Source of the DNA: Buxus sempervirens
Taxonomy: Eukaryota; Streptophyta; Magnoliopsida; Buxales; Buxaceae
Reading direction: 5' to 3'
DNA length: 64,000 nt
NCBI GenBank assembly: GCA_947561395.2
Contig: OX387187.1
Span: 38,359,829-38,423,828 of the forward strand
A model generated the notes under the pieces. The model did not search any database. It was given only the letters and a program-made list of their open reading frames with translations, and was not told the origin of the DNA. Positions 12,901 to 26,394 of this stretch are shown piece by piece (position 1 is the first letter of the stretch; each line of letters opens with the position of its first letter). Made by a program: the position numbers and the translations under genes.

Positions 12901-14781
12901 GCTCGACAAATTTGTGAAAACTTTTGCAGCAAAACCCTTTTTTTTTAAAGTAGGATTCCCACAAAATATGTGTCGGCTGGAAGGAAGAGATGAAAGTAGT
13001 GATAGTTAAAAGAAAAGCTATTCGTGTTGTAGACTCTCTGAGGATTGTATTTTGAAAGAGGTTAAAGAGGTGGGAAATGTGTATTGAATGAAGAGAAAAT
13101 TAGACTGCCCATTAGTCATCACATTGTGTGCATGGATGTGCTGTGATTTCACAAAGAAAGTAATTGGTAAGCCATTGCAATGGGAATTTGATGGCTTTGA
13201 AGGTCATTCCATGAACATATAAATACAACTAATAATAAGAGCTTTATACAAAGCATATGGAGAACTTTGTACAAAGTATATGATCTTTAACATAATATTC
13301 CCATTCTGGAAAGGGGATATGGAGGCATCCCACCAAAGAGGGTATTGGGGGAAAGGAGTGGTGAAGAAGTGGGTCGGTGGTGGTGCTCTTCTAATCCCTT
13401 ATGTGGGGCTTTTGCACTTGGTTCATTTCATAAGATCATAATCACATGCCATGTGGCAATACATGAACCACATGCTCTATCCCTCTAAGATATTGCTGGA
13501 TTGCCAGGGTGTTAGACATATAAAGGAGCCACATACAATGGATGATTCTGTTAATATAAAAAGCCATAATTCTTGTAAAAGATATTCCAATTTCCACCTG
13601 CATACCATCTTTCAGAGAAAAGGGTAACAAGATGTAGAAGTCAAATGCAGACAATAGTATCTCAAGCTTCTATAAAGTTAGCTCCCCTCTGCTAAATGAG
13701 GAAAACCCAACCCCAGATTTCATTTGAAAGACACATTCCAGCTAATAACTTCATAGTCCTTTGATAAATAGCCAGATCTGTGTTCCAGGAATCATCCCAA
13801 TTAACTGGCTTTAAATAATGTTATGATAATGGGATTCTAAGACGAGCCAAGCACAAAGGGGTTCAAGGGCTATTACAAAAATTCTTCTGTGAAACTTAGA
13901 TGGAGTGTTCATGTTTTATGGGAAACCACCTTCTGAAGCAGGAAAAGTTCACTGACTAAACTTATAATTTCTATTGATTGCAGCTTATCATGAAAGAAAA
14001 GCCGGCGCGAAACTGAAATCCGCATTTCTGTAAGAGTTTCAGACCTTATTGATGTGGCGGGATTTTCAATTGGCAATGGCATTTCAATTTAATGAAACCT
14101 GCTTCATAATGTGGAAAGAAGACTAAGAGTTCTTCACTTTCAGATGTTCGGTTTGCTTGGGTTGGATCTTGTTAACTTCATCACAATCATATACCGATAA
14201 TTTTTTCTGAAATAACTACAGGAAGATGGCTACTGGCTTTGGTGGATGCGGTCTTCCCTGACCTCTGACCTTGAATTTTTTCACCTACTGGGACATATTT
14301 TCAAGTATACGCAGACATCTTTGTAACTTAATTTCTAACAGCAAATAAACAGGGGATCCAGTTTATTGTAATGCACCAGTCTGATTTGCTGAGGTAGATA
14401 TTGTGTTGGTATGAACAGATTGAATCATAAAGTCACAGCTGAATGTAACTGATGTTCACAGTACGTATTTTTACTTCAGGGGATGAGATAAATCACTGAG
14501 CTCCACTCTCTGTCACAACCACTGCTTGCACTGAAAGCAACAGATTTAAGATTTTAATACACCAAAACTGGAATACAAAAACTAGATTTCCTCTCAAAAC
14601 CGTATTGGAGACCAATCCTTCAGAAGCATATTAATATCAGTACAATCATCTATTGTTCGATGGCAAGAGAAATTCTTTGGACCTCATTAAGATTGTACCT
14701 GGTTTTTTTAGTCTTAAACACTAACTTTCTACGCAGAATCATATACCTTAGAACCATGGGTGCTCTGTTCTTTGACATGTA
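6906..14781. other. Intergenic region without a recognisable gene
   Basis: Nearly 7.9 kb of AT-rich DNA between the CAT start and the UGLYAH stop, both genes being on the minus strand. The first few hundred bases (6906 to about 7400) should hold the CAT promoter and 5'UTR. The last few hundred should hold the UGLYAH 3'UTR. Small open frames exist (for example 108 codons at 8789-9115 and 80 codons at 11847-12089), but none shows a motif, splice pattern or family resemblance. Short purine-rich simple repeats (GA)n occur near 7770 and 10715-10730. No transposon ends were found. Confidence 0.5.
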
Positions 14782-17700
14782 TTACAGTGGATTCCTGTTC
14801 ACATCTTTGTATAGCAAATACCGTGACCGAGTTTTTCCAAGTGCAGCATACCTAACCAGTTAGGAAATGTGTTACTCTTTGCTGCATGGAGTTATTTCTC
14901 ATAAGGGAAAGATTCAAAAATAGATATAAATAAAAATATAACCACCTACCATTGAGGCACAAATGGTGCCATCCAAATCGTGTCACCTGCTTGAATTGGG
15001 TACCTGTTTCAAGAAGAGGAAAAGGAGAAAAAAAAAAGGAAGGAATGTTGAGAAAAGAATTTTTTTTAAAAAATTCACATTAACAAGATGGGGTAAAAAA
15101 CTCTTTCTTCTTTTTTTCTCCGGTAAAAATAAAGATGAAGGTGTCAAAAGATGAATTTTGAAATATTGCTTTGCCCTGATCCTCTCGATTACAAGCTCTT
15201 TCAGCATGTCAGACATATTGGGTTGGTCACATGAAGAAATAAATACCAGACATGGAGCCAATAGAAAAGCATGCTTACTAAATACAATGGAAGAAGAAGA
15301 ATCAGAAATGGGTGAAGGGGAGACATCCAGACAGATATGCACACAAAATTTTACATTCAATTTTTTTATAAACTAATTGTTAAATTCAAATGCCATTATC
15401 AGTCACAGGGATTTATCCATGTATAGGTTTTCAAAAAGTCAAACCTTAACAGCTTATGCAAATTATACACAAGCCTGTCCCCAATGCAGGTTTTTAATTA
15501 TCACTTCTGTCATCTTCAAAACGTAGATTGTCCCAAGTGCACAGCATATAACCAACTACCAGATAAAACATTCATAGGTGGTTCAAATTATTCCAGAAGC
15601 AATAATCAAAATAAACCAATGGACTGATTACAAAATGCAACTTATAGTAGACATATGTTAAGAGTAACAAAATAGACCACAACATGCCAACAGGTGGACT
15701 AAGTTAACATGAATAACACTCACTTCATCCACTACTGCATGCAAAGCGCACAAAAAGAAAAAAGGGGAAGAAAAAAAGAAGAAGAAAAAAAAGGAAACCT
15801 TCTAGGAGAGGCCAGCTTTGGATCAATGATTAATTGACATTGAGTATATCATGGGATGATCGTGGAGAAAGATAAAAATGAACACTTGCTTTGTGCTTTG
15901 CTGAGCCAGTTATATGAAGAGATGCATGGAAATGTACCCTATAATTTCACAGAATTCATTGAAACCAAAGCTTCTCCACAAAGAATAACAATTGATTTGT
16001 ATAACAGATTCATGATATTTTGAGATTTCTTGCTAAATTTAAATTGATGCGAGCTGAAGTTTCTAACACACAAAACCAGTCTTTGAAACCAAAGCTTTAC
16101 TACAAAGATAACAACTATTAATTTATATACCAGATTCATGATACTTTGAGACTTTTTGCTAAACCTAAATTGATGCAAGCAGAAGTTTCTTAGCCACACA
16201 AAATCAGTACACATCAGATATACCAAACATTAAGGTACTGCTTGGATCTTCTTCTGCTCATGAGAAAGAAAAGCTCATGCAATTCCTCTACCAACCTAAT
16301 AAAAAGATGTTTATCTGATAACAACCGAAAGGTAAATAATGAACTTCAACAAGTGTTCCACTGACATCAGGATATTCATTGTAGGAAGAGCAGTAGGAAC
16401 ATGCAAGATCTTATAAATTTCAAATCTCGGATGAAATTCTTACCAGCTCTGACCCAAGCGATAAATACCCTGTCCCTCTAGAAGCAACAGGCCATGCTGA
16501 TTATAATGAACCTCCTAAAAAACAACAATAATGTGCATTTACTTTCAGCCACGAAGTTCTTTGTGCACGGAGTACTCAAACAAATTGAAAACCACAATAG
16601 GGATAAGTGATTAGTCAAATCTTGGTACCAATTCCAAACCCTCTCACCATAAGTGGCAGCAAAACATTACAAAACTTAAATAGATTCACCAAGCAAGAAA
16701 TAAAAGCATACCTTCACATTAAGAAACTCGCCTGGTTGAAAATCCATGATCTGCAACAATGGGAGGCATAAGTTTGATTTTGTGAAAAAAGAGAGAAGCA
16801 CTACAAAATCATATTCAAAGTGCATTTTTTTTTCTCTTATAAGTCATACTCCGAGACCTTTCAGTCATAGAGCTCCAACAAAGACTCTCAATGAATACCA
16901 ACATTTTACATGAAACTATTTTAGCAAAAAGCAGCTTGCAAGATCCTTGAATTGGAGAATTTCCTACAAGCAGTGAATTAAGAATATGTTGATTCAATTT
17001 CTACATTTATTTGTTGTAAATTTTTCTATAAAAATAGAGTTGGGTCTCCTCGGAATCATTAAAAAATTCAACAGAATGATTCTCCACAATGGTATCAATG
17101 CAGGTCAATACACACAAATCAGTTCATATTTTACGATCGATTTGTTAACCCTTTCATACTGTTGCCCCACCCATGAGGACCTAAATCCTTATATTACTTA
17201 TCGCTTTCCAAGTATTTTGACGAGATTTTTATTTTTCTTTCTTATAACTCAAAGCCTCAAAACTGTCCATCTGTCACCTAACCCCGCTTTGTTTTACATC
17301 CCTTAGAGAGACAAAACTTCACTACCATTAGTCGTAGCTATCTCGTCAATCTCCCATCCCAAGCTTTCTCTACACAACTCCACATTAAATAAAGCATGTA
17401 TTTGCGAAATTAACAAAGACAGACATTGTATTGAATTGATCAACTCTGTTATCATCACCAAATGGAATTTCCAAAAAGTTGTTACTCTCGTTCTGAATAA
17501 GCCCAGCAAATCAAGCTGCATCTGCCAATATTTGTATGCTCTTTTCACCGTGGGTCAAATCCTAATCTATGGACTTCCTTGCATGCCCAATTTCATCTAG
17601 AGCAAGATGGAAATCAATCTGCAATGTCAACATATTCTCATTCACTTTTGCAAGCTCGTCTTCCTCCTATTATGTTGTAATAGGGAGGCAATGAAGATAT

Positions 17701-20700
17701 GAATTCAATATCAGCCTAAGTTAATGGGTTCATTAACTCTTAACACAATCTTGGGTTATGCATAGCATCATTCCACAAGATAATAAATTTGCTTCTTTCA
17801 AACATGTCCTGAAACTTATGGCATAACTGCATGAATTTGCCATTGCCTCCAAAAGGTTAAAAAGAAAAAATAGGAGGAGGGGGGTGGGTGTTTGCAAGGA
17901 AATTTTCAAAGACAAATTCATGTTGCAGAAGAATAATACCAATTAAATAAAACAAGAAAGAGAGAGAGGATTTTTACAGTTCAAGAAGAGTTCACCTTTG
18001 GCCCCATAGATCCACATTTTTGACCCCTGATCCCTTTGGCGAGACATGAGTCAAGATTACCGAGAGCCACAATCAAGCCAAAAAAGACCACTGACAAGTT
18101 CATGAAGCCCATGATCTCTTTGCCGCAACCATTGAAAAGTTCATGAAGCCATTGGACAAAATGGCCTGTTGCATTGCCAGAAATGTTACTTAAGGTTCTC
18201 ACCCATGGATGTTTATTCCCATTTTTATCCATAGAGAACTAGCTCATTGAGGCCCATATTTTTCTCTCTAATCTCTTAAAAATGCAATGGAACGGTGAAT
18301 CACCATCTGGTCAATGTCATTGCATGATTTAATTTATCAAATTCAAACTCATGAAAAAAAAAATTTCTGTATTTTTCTGTTGGAAGAAATGAGGCCTCTT
18401 TGTAATCATTCAATAAATTTCAATTCTCCAAAAAAGGAATCCTTGTTGTCTCTCTAATCCAAAAATATCCATCTGTTCCTTTCCTTCAAATAGAACCAAG
18501 TCACATCTAGAATTCCACAGTTATTTTTTTTTTTAACAAAGTAACAGTTCCTTAACCATCTGCGCAATACATCACTCCAATATTGATCTCCCACTATTTG
18601 TCACCTACACATTTAACACAAGGAACAATGCATAACGAGGTGATCAACAGATTCTACTAAATTACAGGATATACTCAGAATAGCCCATCTGCTTGCAACT
18701 AAAAGTCTTCAGTTAGCAGCTTATCCAATACAGCCACCCAAACAAAAAAAGCCGCTTTTGAAGGAAAATGACAAGATCAACGCTAGGAATGAGCCCTAAA
18801 CTATCTTCCAACCTGGATTAACCATAAAATAATAACAATAAAATGATAGTAACAGCCTTTTACTATCAGCAAAATCTATTCCCACCTCCAAACTCAATAG
18901 GCAGATTGGACTCCTAATCCTTTTTCTTTTTACAATCCATCAATAAAATGCATACATCAGCAGTATCAGCAAAAGATAATTATCGTTTTCAATCTAAAAT
19001 GATTCTTATGAAAAATAATTTTTTATTTGTCAACCCGTAAGCACCATCTTTTCTACTAGTAGATGTTGCCATCCAAGTTCTTTCACAAAGTAATAATTTA
19101 CTAGCTTTCACACTTGACAACATTGAAAAGGAAAGAAGAGTCCTATTCAAATTTTAAGTTCCATGTTCCTCAATCTGATATTTATTTAAATATCTTACTA
19201 AGAATATTATGTTGTGTAAAATTATGGTACTATTTTCCATGTTACTGTTTTTTTTTCTTATGAATAATGAAGATGTATATATATGTATGTGTAAAGAAGA
19301 TAAGTAAGTGCTGTACAATCAAAAGCTTTGCCATAGACGGCATGCCACTGTATAACCAAAAAAATCCCACCCAAACACCCTACGAACCTTCACAAACTCA
19401 AAAATACAAACACTCCCCCTTCCATGTTACTGTTGCTCAAAAATACAAATATACAATCAAAAGCTTTCCATGTTACTGTTGCTCACTTGGAATGGCAATA
19501 ATGATCCTTGGTAAAAAATTTGGGAAAAAAAAAAGGGGAAAGGACTCACGTGGATATTGAAGTCGTAAGGAGGTGACGTAGGAAGAAGCTTTCTCAACTG
19601 AAAAACCTGAATGGGTAAATAAAATGAAGTATCCAATGTTATTGAAGAATTCCAAAACTCTAAATGAAACAATTAAACATATCAAACATAATGGAAAGAA
19701 ATTAATAAACGGGAAAAAGAGAGAAGAAAAAAAAAACAGAGTGACATCTGAAAGCACATTGCATCATTGATAGCAGGAGATGTTCTATATTTCACGAAAA
19801 GTATTGCTCAATTATTAAGTTATGAAAAAAATATATATAAAATCATGTTAAAACGTTCCCCTTAAAATCAGCAACCCAATTTTACTTTCCATGGATGAAC
19901 ACAGAGACTTACTGAGCATGCAGCTATGCTCTCGAGACTAAAGGGCATATACCAGGATTCAGATATACTTTTCAGCAACAACATCAATTAAGGTAGAAAT
20001 CAAGGTGAAATTCCCAACACAAAAATTTCTTAGAAATATTGTTCAAACATTAAGAACTTTGTGTAAACCCATACTTCACCAATTCTACCACTCCTCTACA
20101 CTAGATTCCAGTTCTAGTACCAAAATGGCTACTCCATGTGTAAAACATAAGATACCCCCAGACCCTATCCCTTTTTAATATGGTGAATGCAGGCCTCCCC
20201 GCTTAAGGCCTGCATTCACCATATTGCCTATTTTTTTCTATAATACTAAAACATTTATTGGCAATACGGTGAATTCAGGCCTTAGTATAGCATAGGTGGC
20301 TAATCCAGAGTCCCCCATTAGATGGATGGCCTGGCTTGGGTACATCCACCTTCCATGGGGGACAAAACAAGCATCTACGGTAGGAAATTAGGCCATAGTT
20401 TAAAATTTCGTTCAATTCCGAGTTGGATCATTCAGTCCCCTCTGAGAAATGAGACATCCACTTGGTTAAAATCAAACACATTTGGATCATCCATAACAAT
20501 TCAGGATTGACCAGGAATGATCCTTGTCTGCTTCGCAAGTTTAAATACCATGAAATGATCCCCCACATGGTGTTATCCATATCATGGATCAGATGATAGA
20601 CTACTTCACCAAACAGTCCACTATTTTTTCCTAAAAATGCTCCGTGACTCACCTCGCCTGGAGTTTCAAGAAGTGGCTGCAGATCTGTGGAACCAACAAT

Positions 20701-23700
20701 CTGCTCAGGTATATGATTTCCCAGACTTGTGTACCTATGAAAGAGGAAAAAAAGACATTTATGTTTCCCATACACCTTTTCTAGCCATATCATAAAAATG
20801 AAACAAAATTCAAAATGAAACCAAATGAACTGGAATAATGAGGTATGGGAAACACTGCCTTCGTTCAAATATTACAATGGTGGCTGATGCATCACATGTC
20901 AGATTATGTTCCAGATTAGGAGGTAGATAAGCGTATGAATCCACCTGCATCCAAAAAGGAGATCAAAATCTTTTGTTATCTTTTTTTGGAAAAAAGAAAA
21001 AGAAATTTAATACAGCAAAATTTGAAGAATTTAAGCATGGTCAATGACTTTAATACCCATGCAAGCACCAAGATAAACTGACTAATAAGAAAATTTAAGA
21101 TAATCCACATCGCAATAATTACAAATGAAATAAAAAAATTACCATCAGAGATAAAGTTGATTTTAAAAAATATATAAAATACTATTTATTTCTTTTTGAA
21201 TCCTAATATAACCGCAGCTTTATGAATTTGGAGAAAGTTTATTATTAAGAATTCAAGATTTCAAGCTTGGCTTCAGCATAAACTCAATTCTAGATAAAAT
21301 TTAAATCAAATTCCAGAAATTCCAAAGTTTCTTCAAAATTTTGCAAACCATTGGAATTTTACATGAGGCCCTGTAAATTTTCAAACGTACTGAAATTGTC
21401 ACAGAATCCTAAAATTTTGGGATCATTGAAACTTAAAAGCTTGGATACGTGATACAGGAGCCATATTTAGTAGAATCCCTAGGCTGGCAGGATATCAAGT
21501 TCTGATGCAATCCTGCTTTGGTATGACGTAGAAGTAGGATCTATACTACAAATTGTAAAGCACTTAATTTCCAACAAAAACAGTTGACTTGTACAACATA
21601 AATATGAATATATTAGATACACCTCATTGTATGTAGCACTGATGATAATAATATCTGATCAGGACCTATATTAGGACTTACTTATTATGGTACCCGTCAA
21701 AGAACTAAATTGATACGTGTGGCTCTTGTGGTTCCTATCTGTCATGGCCCCGATATGCTTTTGTACCTTTTCCTCTCTAATTTTATATATATAATTCTCA
21801 TATTCAACAAGAAAATTAAATTGATATGTCATAAGCACACAGCATACTGAAATTTCAAGTCGCTAATAATGCCAAAAGGAACAAATTATCCCTATATGAC
21901 TCAGTTTTACCACAAATAAATGCTTCAAGACTAAAATACACACATAGAAACATGTGTCATATAGGTCAAAGAAGCAGGTAAGAGATTTTACCAGCAGTCT
22001 CTGACTGCTACCAGACACATTGACCAGTTGAATGGTACCCTGAACAACAAATAAAAATCTGAAGGCATATCATGACATGAATAAAGACAAATATTGTTAA
22101 AAGTGGACTTAATGATATGAAATTGAATGCAAGATAGAAGTATAAACAGTCATTGAGGTCTTCAGTGGGAAAGATTTAATAGAATATGAGAGAAATTTCC
22201 TTACCTCTCAACATCTTCTGGGGGTGGTGCTGATTTTGAATTTTCTGCATGGGAAAAAGAATGTCTTAGTTCATAGAATAAGAAAGACAAAAACAAAAGT
22301 CCATTTGTGTCTTAACAGCCATTAACCAAGTGCAGGTACTAAGGCCACATGTATGAACATAGTCAGCAACTCCTTACACAACATAGATATCATCTACCAA
22401 TGCCTACAGGACAAGTCAGTGCTACCAAGCACACATCAAATTTAGACAAAAGCCCCACATTCTTGAACCAAATATTAAAAAGTAAAATAAAAATAATTAT
22501 AAAAAAGAAAATGAAAATAAAAATAAAAAGATGCTACGTGTACCCACCAAACTGTACCATGGACATCCAAGAGCAAAATCAGCCAAATCAAAATGACTGA
22601 ACAGACAGAGGTAAATATTAAATCGAACAATGAATATCTGTATCTTGTGAAAGCTTTTAGCACAGGGGATATCATATTTCAAAATTATTGACGATTAGAC
22701 TCGTCCTCTTTTCTTGACATTATGCCATTATAGTATACACTCTAAACATCTCTGGTCACATGTCATCCCATAGTGAATAGTAGAAGAAAAGGTGAAAATC
22801 TACCCAATCAAAATCACATATAACCAAAGAAATAAAATGGTAAAATAATAAATAAGATAGAAGAAGATGCTATCTGGGCAACAATATATGGACCGAACCA
22901 ATGCTTGCCTAACTGGGTGTTGATAAGTGATAAAATAAATCAGAAAATAAGAGACACTGTGTGAATCAAATTCTGCTCAAATGCAAAAGCGAGAAGTCAA
23001 TCACAAGTCTACAATTATAAATCACAAATATAACATCAGATACATATTACAAAAAATTAAAAATTAATATCTGTGGAGTGCAACTCTGTTCCAGCAGAAC
23101 ATGAAAATAACATCAGTTTGGATTTGAAATACACGCCACTACCAGTCCACATCAATAAAATACGATTATCTGACAAACATAATTACACCAAACCTTGCAT
23201 CTTTGCCAAATACATTACAAAGTGTGAGCCCATTGTCGGAGTGATTAAATATGCTCCCAGTGTATTTATCCTGGCAGATAAATTTCAAACAATTACAACA
23301 GCCACAAACAACAGAAACAACCTTTATAATAGTATGTTTAGCATTGCTTCTTAGGTCTTGGAATTGATTCTGGAGCCCATAAGTGCTTTGGTCACAAAAA
23401 ATAACATTTGGCAAACACTTCTGTGAAGAAATTTCAAAGGAAGTGCTTGACCAAAACAGCGATTCAATTGAAGCATCAATTCCCAGCTTGAATTCACATG
23501 AATAAGTTTGATCAATTAAATAACATTTCTGTTGAGACTATTTTATCCCTATGTTCATCAAAATACCCTTTTGTTAGTCCTTATATCCTTGGGCTACAAA
23601 CCATTCTTAAATAAGATTTAACCAAATTCTATCCTTTTCTCTGAATCAGTTTCAACAAATAACTTCAGAGGACACTCTTAAGCAGCAAGACCAACCAGTC

Positions 23701-24288
23701 CGGTAAGGGACTTGAAAGGAATTAAAATAAGGGCAAAAAACAAGTCTAAACATCCAATGATTTGATTGTTACCAGTCAGGTAAAGGACTAAATACATGAC
23801 TTTCAGGTGTAATCAAAGCATGATCCCTCTTATAAACGCTGCGAGTGAATCCCGGGAGATCTGCCAATCATTTGACACAAAATGTCAATCTTCTTGAACC
23901 CTACTCAGTAATGTGAGAATCAAACCAAATTAAAATAATTGCCTTTTTTTCCGATCATAAGAATGCAGAACCGTGCTTCTGTGAAAAATAGTTTACTTAC
24001 CTTGGAGATTAATAGGTGAAAGAGTGGGATTCGTAACTTTCCAGTAAAGGGGTTGGGAATTCGGATCAATGGCGTGCCCAGAAGGTGCAGAACAGAAACC
24101 TTCTTCGCCGAAGGCATATTTTAGCAAACCTGAACGAACATACAGAGAAGAAACTTCAGCACCGTTCCGGTTCAAGCAAAGAAATAACGAGCAAACGATA
24201 GATGTAGGGGGAGAAACAGACGAGGAAGTGCGATTGTACCCAATATGATGAGGATGGAATAAGTCGAAAATGCTGAGGCTTTCTGCAT
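14782..24288 (-). CDS. UGLYAH: (S)-ureidoglycine aminohydrolase, bicupin
   Basis: Complete gene of 13 exons: 24288-24240, 24129-24001, 23860-23773, 23270-23194, 22244-22205, 22058-21992, 20944-20859, 20734-20653, 19606-19550, 16750-16712, 16514-16444, 15003-14950 and 14851-14782. The exons sum to 909 nt, 302 aa plus stop, with every phase closing; Arabidopsis UGLYAH (At4g17050) is 298 aa. The enzyme hydrolyses (S)-ureidoglycine to (S)-ureidoglycolate and ammonia in ureide catabolism, in the endoplasmic reticulum. A hydrophobic N-terminus (MQKASAFSTYSILIILGLL) fits a signal peptide. Landmarks: LPGFTRSVYKRDHALITPES, AYLITPTMGSHFVMYLAKM, VDSYAYLPPN, IVGSTDLQPLLETPGEVFQL, then the second cupin. 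The Mn-ligand set of the family is present: Glu239, His241 and His245 in KEVHYNQHG, and Gln279 in FVPQW. The intron after exon 7 has a GC donor (CGAAG|GCAGTG); all others are GT-AG. A TATAA-like word lies near 24331-24336. Introns 8, 9 and 11 carry the repeats listed separately. Confidence 0.96.
15961..16209. repeat. Tandem duplication of about 125 bp in UGLYAH intron 11
   Basis: Two adjacent copies (about 15961-16084 and 16085-16209) both open with GAAACCAAAGCTT and share ACAGATTCATGATA-like, TGCTAAA and AAATTGATGC blocks in the same order. They differ by scattered substitutions and small gaps, so the duplication is not recent. It creates a repetitive 95-codon open frame on the minus strand that is not a gene. 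Confidence 0.7.
18430..18790 (-). mobile_element. Decayed L1-type LINE remnant (ORF2 C-terminus)
   Basis: On the minus strand, fragments in shifting frames read KAAFFVWVAVLDKLL, then CNLVESVDHLVMHCSLC, then LKERNRWIF. This is the usual order at the end of plant L1 ORF2: the zinc-binding reverse transcriptase region (CxxC...H....C) followed by W..W.ERNRRIF. Several stops and frameshifts make it an old relic. It sits in intron 9 of UGLYAH in the same orientation as the gene. No terminal duplication was found. Confidence 0.6.
20177..20284. repeat. Perfect 20-bp palindrome with a third arm
   Basis: Arms 20177-20196 (AATATGGTGAATGCAGGCCT) and 20206-20225 are perfect reverse complements around a 9-base loop. 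A third copy at about 20260-20283 (GGCAATACGGTGAATTCAGGCCTT) pairs with an extended second arm (AAGGCCTGCATTCACCATATTGCC) with two mismatches. The middle arm can therefore pair with either side. It lies in UGLYAH intron 8. It could be the end of a foldback element or a rearranged miniature transposon. Confidence 0.75.
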
Positions 24289-24513
24289 TTTTCTAGATGT
24301 TCCGAGCCTACGCCGGGGGAACTCAACACCTTATATCTTGAACCTTCTTCTTGTCTCTTTTGGGGAGATAAAGCTGTTACGGTAAACAACGGATGATGGC
24401 AGAAACTACAGCCCCAGATGCCTCGATGGAAGGCGTTAGCGACGAAGAAAGAAGGCACTCCGAAAAGAAAGAAGGGCTTTTGCTTTTGCCACTGAAAAAC
24501 GCCGGCGTTTTTA

Positions 24514-24612
24514 GATTAAAAGTCAAATCAAAAATAATAAACAGACCAAATGTGTTTGCACGTAGGAATGTTATTTAGATTAAAAGTCAAAAATAATAAA
24601 CAGACCAAATGA
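24514..24612. repeat. Short tandem duplication upstream of UGLYAH
   Basis: The block AGATTAAAAGTCAAA...AATAATAAACAGACCAAATG occurs twice, starting near 24513 and 24576, separated by about 24 bases. The first copy has a five-base insertion (TCAAA). It lies about 230 bp upstream of the UGLYAH start codon and so may fall in its promoter region. Confidence 0.7.
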
Positions 24613-26394
24613 AAAATAATGATAATCCCTAATATTCATTATATGGGTAATTATATAAAATATTATTTTTAATAAAGTCGTAATTACTTCTTTGAAAAAT
24701 AATATTTCATTTTTGTATTTATTTATTATATACCTAGGTTAGAGATTAAACTATAATTATCTATAACATTGTTTTAATAAAATATTGATACAATATTAAA
24801 TATTAATTTCAAAAATATGATTCCATCCAATTCTCTACGTATCCTATTATATACTAAAATATAGTTGTTGACTTGTTGATATATTAATAAAATATAGATA
24901 TAGATATTTCGTTTTTTTAAAATATATTTATCTATTACTGAAAAAAAGTTTAAATTAAAAGTATTTTAATTCGAAAGAATTTTTAATTATTTTTATATAT
25001 TTACTAATTTGGAAATTACCTTTTCTATATTTTCTAGCCGTGAATGTATGAAAACCCTATTGAAATAGATAAGCCATAATTATATTTACCCACTCTTCTA
25101 TGATATAGAATTTCAAAATTATCTATACCTGTCCAAATGAATTTTATTGAAAAATTAAAACGAAAGATAATGACTAAGAAAATTAATCAATTAATTATAT
25201 TAAATTTTTTATTTTATTATTATAATGACATCTTTTAATTAACTGAAACATGTTTTTGGTAATAGGGATATTCGTTCCTATTGATTATAGTGTCAATTGA
25301 TTTTGGGTTAGTATATATATATCTATATTTTATTAAAATAAAAATAACTATATTTCAATTTGGTAATAAGTGTATTAAATATTAAAATATTGAAATCTGT
25401 TTTAGTAGGATTTATCAGTAAAAAAATAAAGTATTTTTGAAATTAGAGATTCTTCAAAAGAATATAATATACGTGTATTTATATGTTTTAACACCACAGA
25501 TTTTTTTAATAATTTTAAAGGATTTTATTATTTATAACTTTAACAATCATAAGCTTCATTCATATTTATCAATAGAGATGCAACAATTGGCTTTAGTATA
25601 GTCTTATCCAAATATATAATTTTGGAACCAATACGCTTTATTGAAAATAACTTTATATTTATTAGTGATTATTGTGATTAAAAAAAATTGCCTTTTGATT
25701 TTTTTTATCTTTATCTTGGTGGATAAAATTAATATCCTTTGAGAATTTACGTATTTTAGCATTATGGTTAAAAGATTTTCTTATAATACCTTTAAAAGAT
25801 ATTATCAGTTTTTAGTATTAATAAACTTTAAATATCATATTTTTCAAGATAAAATCTTCGTCTTCTATACAATTCTACTGAATTCCATGAGATTTTAACA
25901 TAACAAAGAGATTAAGATGAGATTTTAATCCTATTGGAATAAAGAGGAGTGAAAGAGTGATGGGATAAGAGAAATGGCTGATGTAATATGGAGAGATTTT
26001 AGGGATTTGAATCTCTATTTTTTTTATTTTTTTTAAATATGAGATGGCATCTTTCTACTTTAAAAAATAAATAAATCCAAATAAAGGTAATGTATATACC
26101 AAATTCATGCACAATTACAGTCCGGAAAAAAACTAAGTTTCATGAAATCTTAATCACACTATAGATGACGTCGGAGTTTAAACGATTGATAATTATTAGG
26201 CACCATAAAAAAGAAAATAACCGATAAATAAGTGAGATAAAGAATAATTATAATAGAATAAAAGAAACTAACCAATGGCTCTTCACTTCTGTTGGAGATC
26301 TGAGTCAGATAGATTCTCTTAGAGGGTTTGATGAGAAATAAAAAGCACAAATTGAAGTTTCTTATATTTTATTTGTACATATTAATTGTTGGGA
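24613..26394. other. Very AT-rich intergenic stretch
   Basis: Almost no G or C runs and no coding sequence. Composition is clearly more AT-rich than the flanks. It may include the body or 3' part of the Helitron-like element that starts at 26882 on the minus strand, but no convincing Helitron 3' end (GC hairpin then CTRR) was found here. Confidence 0.4.

Noticed and set aside
17981-18232. 83-codon minus-strand open frame in UGLYAH intron 9
   Set aside because: No recognised domain; it is near an L1 relic but cannot be tied to it.
24613-26394. 3' end of the left Helitron-like element
   Set aside because: CTAG words occur (for example near 24733 and 25034) but none has the A flank and the GC hairpin.
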